Below are positions 61,232 to 64,000 of a DNA stretch of 64,000 nt, one piece after another. A program made the translations under genes and the position numbers. This stretch comes from Stenotrophomonas sepilia (GTDB lineage Bacteria; Pseudomonadota; Gammaproteobacteria; Xanthomonadales; Xanthomonadaceae): NCBI RefSeq assembly GCF_003244875.1, contig NZ_LXXZ01000040.1, positions 246,091-310,090 on the forward strand, read 5' to 3'. How positions within the stretch are numbered: the stretch's first letter is position 1; each line of letters starts with the position of its first letter. Below the pieces are notes generated by a model. It did no database searches and was not told the DNA's origin. It worked only from the letters and a program-made list of their open reading frames with translations.

Positions 61232-64000
61232 TCAGAAGCGCGCGGTGACACCGAGCTTCAGCGTGCGCCCTGGCGCCGGCAGCGTGGAGCGCGTGGCCGG
61301 GTCGACGTAGTAGCGGTTGCCGAGGTTGGTGCCGACCAGCTCGATGCTGGCATGGTCGTTGATGCGCCAGCGCGCGTAGGCATCGACGGTGGTGATGTTT
61401 CCCCAGGTGAACGGCACGTTCTGCCAGATCAGGCCACCACTGCCGGCGTACAGGCGGTCACGGTAGGCCTGCAGGTCCGGGTTCTGGTGGCGCTGGTAAT
61501 GCACGATGCGGCTGCCCAGCTCCAGGCGCTCATCGAACAGCCGGGTGCCCAGCGACGCGTTCACCGACAAGCGGGGAATGGCCTGGGTCAGCAGGTAGCC
61601 ACTGACGAAGCCGTCCTGCACGCAGTTGGGCACCTTGCCGGCGAGTGCATCGAGCTGCACCGCCATGCTTTCGTCACAGACCTTGTTTTCCAGCGTGCGG
61701 GTGATGCCCAGGTCGGTGAAGAAGCGACGGTTGTCGAACCGCGCCTGCAGCTCCACGCCGCGGATGCGCTGCTTGTCCAGGTTGTCGAACAGGAAATTGC
61801 CGTCGCGCTCGATGACGTTGCGGGTCTTGTGCACGTAGTAGGCCAGCTTCACGTCGGCATCCGCGGTGTTGCCGAACAGCGCCGACAGGTTGTGCACGTA
61901 GCCCACTTCGTAGTTGTAGGCGTGCTCGGGCTTGAGCGGGTACAGCGGGTTCAGGCTGCTGGAGAACGCGATGGTGCTCTCGAACATGCTGGGGAAACGC
62001 ACCGCCTCGCTGTAGCGGACGTAGGCGCGCGCATTGGGCGAGAAATGCGCGGTGGCCGAGAAGGTCGGCAGCCAGGCATGGTCGCGCCTGCGCTCATTGC
62101 GCCCGGACACCGTCTGCGGCCGCCCGCTCTGGATGCTGCACAGGATCTGCGCACCCTGCACCGGCAACCGCCCGGGAATGGCCGCCACCTGGCCATTCAG
62201 GCAGGGGTTGCTGGCACGGCTGTAGTTGCCGTCCGCATCCGGCAGCCACGGAATGGTGTGGTCCACCGCAACCGGCGTCTCATACCTGCTCAGCAGGCCC
62301 TTCAGCAGATCATCAACGATGAAGCCCATGCCGATGCTGTCCCAGAACGCGCGCTGCGACTCGATGGCGTCGATCTCGCCCTGCAGGCTGGCCGGGCGTT
62401 CGGGCAGTTCGTTGACGCGGTAGCGGGCCTCCTTGGGGAACACCGAGGTGGTCATCAGCTCCGGGTGGTCCTGCAGGAAATCATCAAAGGCCCAATAGCG
62501 CGCGTAGCGCACGCCAGCACTCAGGGAGAGGAAATCCACCGGCCGCCAGTCCAGCACCAGGTAGCCCTCACCTTCCTGGCGGCGTCCCGCGCGCGGGTAC
62601 ATGCGCCAGCCATCGCTGACGCCGAAGTACGGGTCCGCCGAGCGCAGTTTCTCGAACTGCCAGTTGCCGCCCACGGTCAGGTCCAGGGTGGAATGCAACG
62701 CGAAGCGGTTGCTCAGGGTCAGGCCGGTGCGGTCGTTGCGGGCATTGGCCAGCGCGGTATTCCGCAGGATCGGGCTGCTGCCGGGGTTCCAGTCGGGGTT
62801 GCTGGCAAAATTTGGGAAGCCGCCAGCGGTGTACGTATCGCTGGTGGTTTCGGTGCGCCACAGGTTGGCACGCAGGTCCAGCCAGCGGCTTCCGGCGGGC
62901 TGCCAGTGGTATTCCAGGTTCCAGGCATCGGCATCGACGCGGCTGAGCGGCCACTGGATGCGACCGTAGTCGGGCGCGGACAGGATGCGCGAGGGCATGA
63001 TCTCGCCGTAGTGCGAGAGCGTGCGCCGCCAGGTCGCGCGCAGCTGCTGGTCGTCGTTGATCTGCCAGGTCGCCTTCAGCAGCCACGATTCCTGCTCGCT
63101 GGAGGTATTGGGCACCTCGTCGCCGGGCTTGAAGTAGCGCGCCAGCGTGGTGATGTAGTCCAGGCCCTTGTACTCGAACTGCTCGCGCGGATCCTGGTCG
63201 TAGTACGCCGCGCCCCGGGTGCCGGAAAAGTAGTTGCCGCGCTTGCGCCAGGCATAGGCCGCCATCAGGTCCACGTGTTCGCCACGCAGGCCCAGCGCCA
63301 GCCGCCAGGCCTGGTCTTCCCCGGCGAACACATGGGTTTCAGAACCGCGCGACTTCACCGGCACCAGCAGCGTGCTGTCGGCATACGGTGCCGAGGGCGA
63401 GCCCTGCGGGAACCCGGGCACCGTGCGGTAATCCTCGCCGGTATGCAGCCGCGGCAGGCGTGGCGCCACCGCATTGCTGCTGCCTTCGATCTTCAGCTCC
63501 CCGCCGAAGCGCTCACCGGCAGCAACAACGTCGTCAACGTCGATGGTCTTGATCACCAGCGCGCCACCGATCCCGCTGTGCACATCGCGCACCAGCCCTG
63601 GCCCCTTGATGACCTGGATGCCACCGATCAGGTTGGGATCGATGTAGTTGCGGTTGCTGACGCCGTTGTAGCCGCGCCAGACCGTGAGCGCCTGCTCGCC
63701 ACCGTCGATGCTGACCGGCACCCGCCCCGGCCCCTGGATGCCGCGGATGTTGATGTCCAGCGCGCCGCTGTTGCGCGCATCACCGCTGAACACACCGACC
63801 AGATCCTTGACCACGTCGGCCGGGTTGGAGCCGCGATAGCGCTCCACACGGTCGCGCCCCGAGTACGCCGTGGTCAGATCCAGCGCGAACACATCATCGT
63901 AGCCGCGCCGATCGCGGGCCTCGCCCCCTTCCGACTGCAGGCGGCCGGCCACGTCCAGTGTTTCGGTCACCCGCACCCCTTCCCCTTCCCCTTCCCATTC
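61232..64000 (-). CDS. TonB-dependent receptor of the Slam cluster, 5' end missing
   Basis: An open frame of 922 codons that runs off the window, so the signal peptide and TonB box are not seen. The plug domain is present (NPADVVKDLVGVFSGDARNS, INIRGIQGPGRVPVSIDGGE, IQVIKGPGLV). The barrel ends with NLGNRYYVDPATRSTLPAPG and a terminal LGVTARF. At the window edge lies an in-frame hexanucleotide run coding Glu-Gly repeats. The gene stops 52 nt before the hemophilin-like gene, so the order is receptor, secreted binder, Slam. The receptor probably takes the ligand captured by the binder. Confidence 0.85.
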   Translation of the reverse strand, partial: EWEGEGEGVRVTETLDVAGRLQSEGGEARDRRGYDDVFALDLTTAYSGRDRVERYRGSNPADVVKDLVGVFSGDARNSGALDINIRGIQGPGRVPVSIDGGEQALTVWRGYNGVSNRNYIDPNLIGGIQVIKGPGLVRDVHSGIGGALVIKTIDVDDVVAAGERFGGELKIEGSSNAVAPRLPRLHTGEDYRTVPGFPQGSPSAPYADSTLLVPVKSRGSETHVFAGEDQAWRLALGLRGEHVDLMAAYAWRKRGNYFSGTRGAAYYDQDPREQFEYKGLDYITTLARYFKPGDEVPNTSSEQESWLLKATWQINDDQQLRATWRRTLSHYGEIMPSRILSAPDYGRIQWPLSRVDADAWNLEYHWQPAGSRWLDLRANLWRTETTSDTYTAGGFPNFASNPDWNPGSSPILRNTALANARNDRTGLTLSNRFALHSTLDLTVGGNWQFEKLRSADPYFGVSDGWRMYPRAGRRQEGEGYLVLDWRPVDFLSLSAGVRYARYWAFDDFLQDHPELMTTSVFPKEARYRVNELPERPASLQGEIDAIESQRAFWDSIGMGFIVDDLLKGLLSRYETPVAVDHTIPWLPDADGNYSRASNPCLNGQVAAIPGRLPVQGAQILCSIQSGRPQTVSGRNERRRDHAWLPTFSATAHFSPNARAYVRYSEAVRFPSMFESTIAFSSSLNPLYPLKPEHAYNYEVGYVHNLSALFGNTADADVKLAYYVHKTRNVIERDGNFLFDNLDKQRIRGVELQARFDNRRFFTDLGITRTLENKVCDESMAVQLDALAGKVPNCVQDGFVSGYLLTQAIPRLSVNASLGTRLFDERLELGSRIVHYQRHQNPDLQAYRDRLYAGSGGLIWQNVPFTWGNITTVDAYARWRINDHASIELVGTNLGNRYYVDPATRSTLPAPGRTLKLGVTARF

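Overview
The window is about 64 kb of GC-rich chromosome from the Stenotrophomonas maltophilia complex. The strongest species marker is a complete class B3 metallo-beta-lactamase of the L1 type at 12161-13030. A second marker is the many short palindromic repeats that begin GTAG and end CTAC (SMAG-type elements) between genes. I saw no tRNA, rRNA, insertion sequence, phage or CRISPR array.

Layout. 1-3.7 kb: the end of a TonB-dependent receptor, a small hypothetical gene, a 160-nt dyad element, a TraX-like membrane protein, proline iminopeptidase and an EF-hand lipoprotein. 3.7-7.9 kb: a magnesium locus made of a short leader ORF starting Met-Asp-Pro-Asp-Pro, a 99-residue protein, the P-type ATPase MgtA and an MgtC-family protein. 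8.2-10.4 kb: a FixL/FixJ-like two-component pair and a DUF1697 protein. 10.5-13.1 kb: LtrA, a small membrane protein and blaL1. 13.1-17.5 kb: a DUF411 metal-binding protein, a CopL-like protein, a YdeP/FdhF-like molybdoenzyme and FdhD. 17.7-22.7 kb: a degenerate TraB/GumN-like protein, an AhpD-like protein with a divergent AraC regulator, and a drug-efflux MFS/TetR pair with a clear operator. 22.7-27.7 kb: a Zrg-type zinc-uptake operon behind a Zur-like box, with an in-frame stop in its permease, and a divergent MerC-like gene. 27.7-33.6 kb: two LysR regulators, each divergent from oxidoreductase genes. 33.7-41.3 kb: a czcCBA heavy-metal efflux operon divergent from a two-component system, with 11-bp direct repeats between them. 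41.4-43.8 kb: a GH92 mannosidase. 44.1-51.4 kb: three tandem autotransporter genes with nearly identical barrels, the first broken by an amber stop. 51.4-55.6 kb: a possible structured RNA, small proteins, a ProP-like transporter and a secreted protein. 55.7-56.7 kb: a Phd/zeta-type toxin-antitoxin pair. 56.7-58.7 kb: an HWE histidine kinase and its receiver. 58.9-64 kb: a Slam-type secretion cluster with a TonB receptor (cut by the window end), a hemophilin-like secreted protein and a Slam translocon.

Metal and nutrient handling dominates: Mg2+ (mgt), Zn2+ (zrg), Co/Zn/Cd efflux (czc), copper-type proteins (DUF411 and CopL-like) and probable heme or metal-complex uptake (Slam cluster). Three items deserve most attention. 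The first is the mgt leader, where a 10-bp anti-sequestor inside the leader ORF competes with a hairpin over the next gene's ribosome-binding site. The second is the Slam/hemophilin/TonB cluster. The third is a crossing pair of 14-nt complementary segments at 51687-51793.
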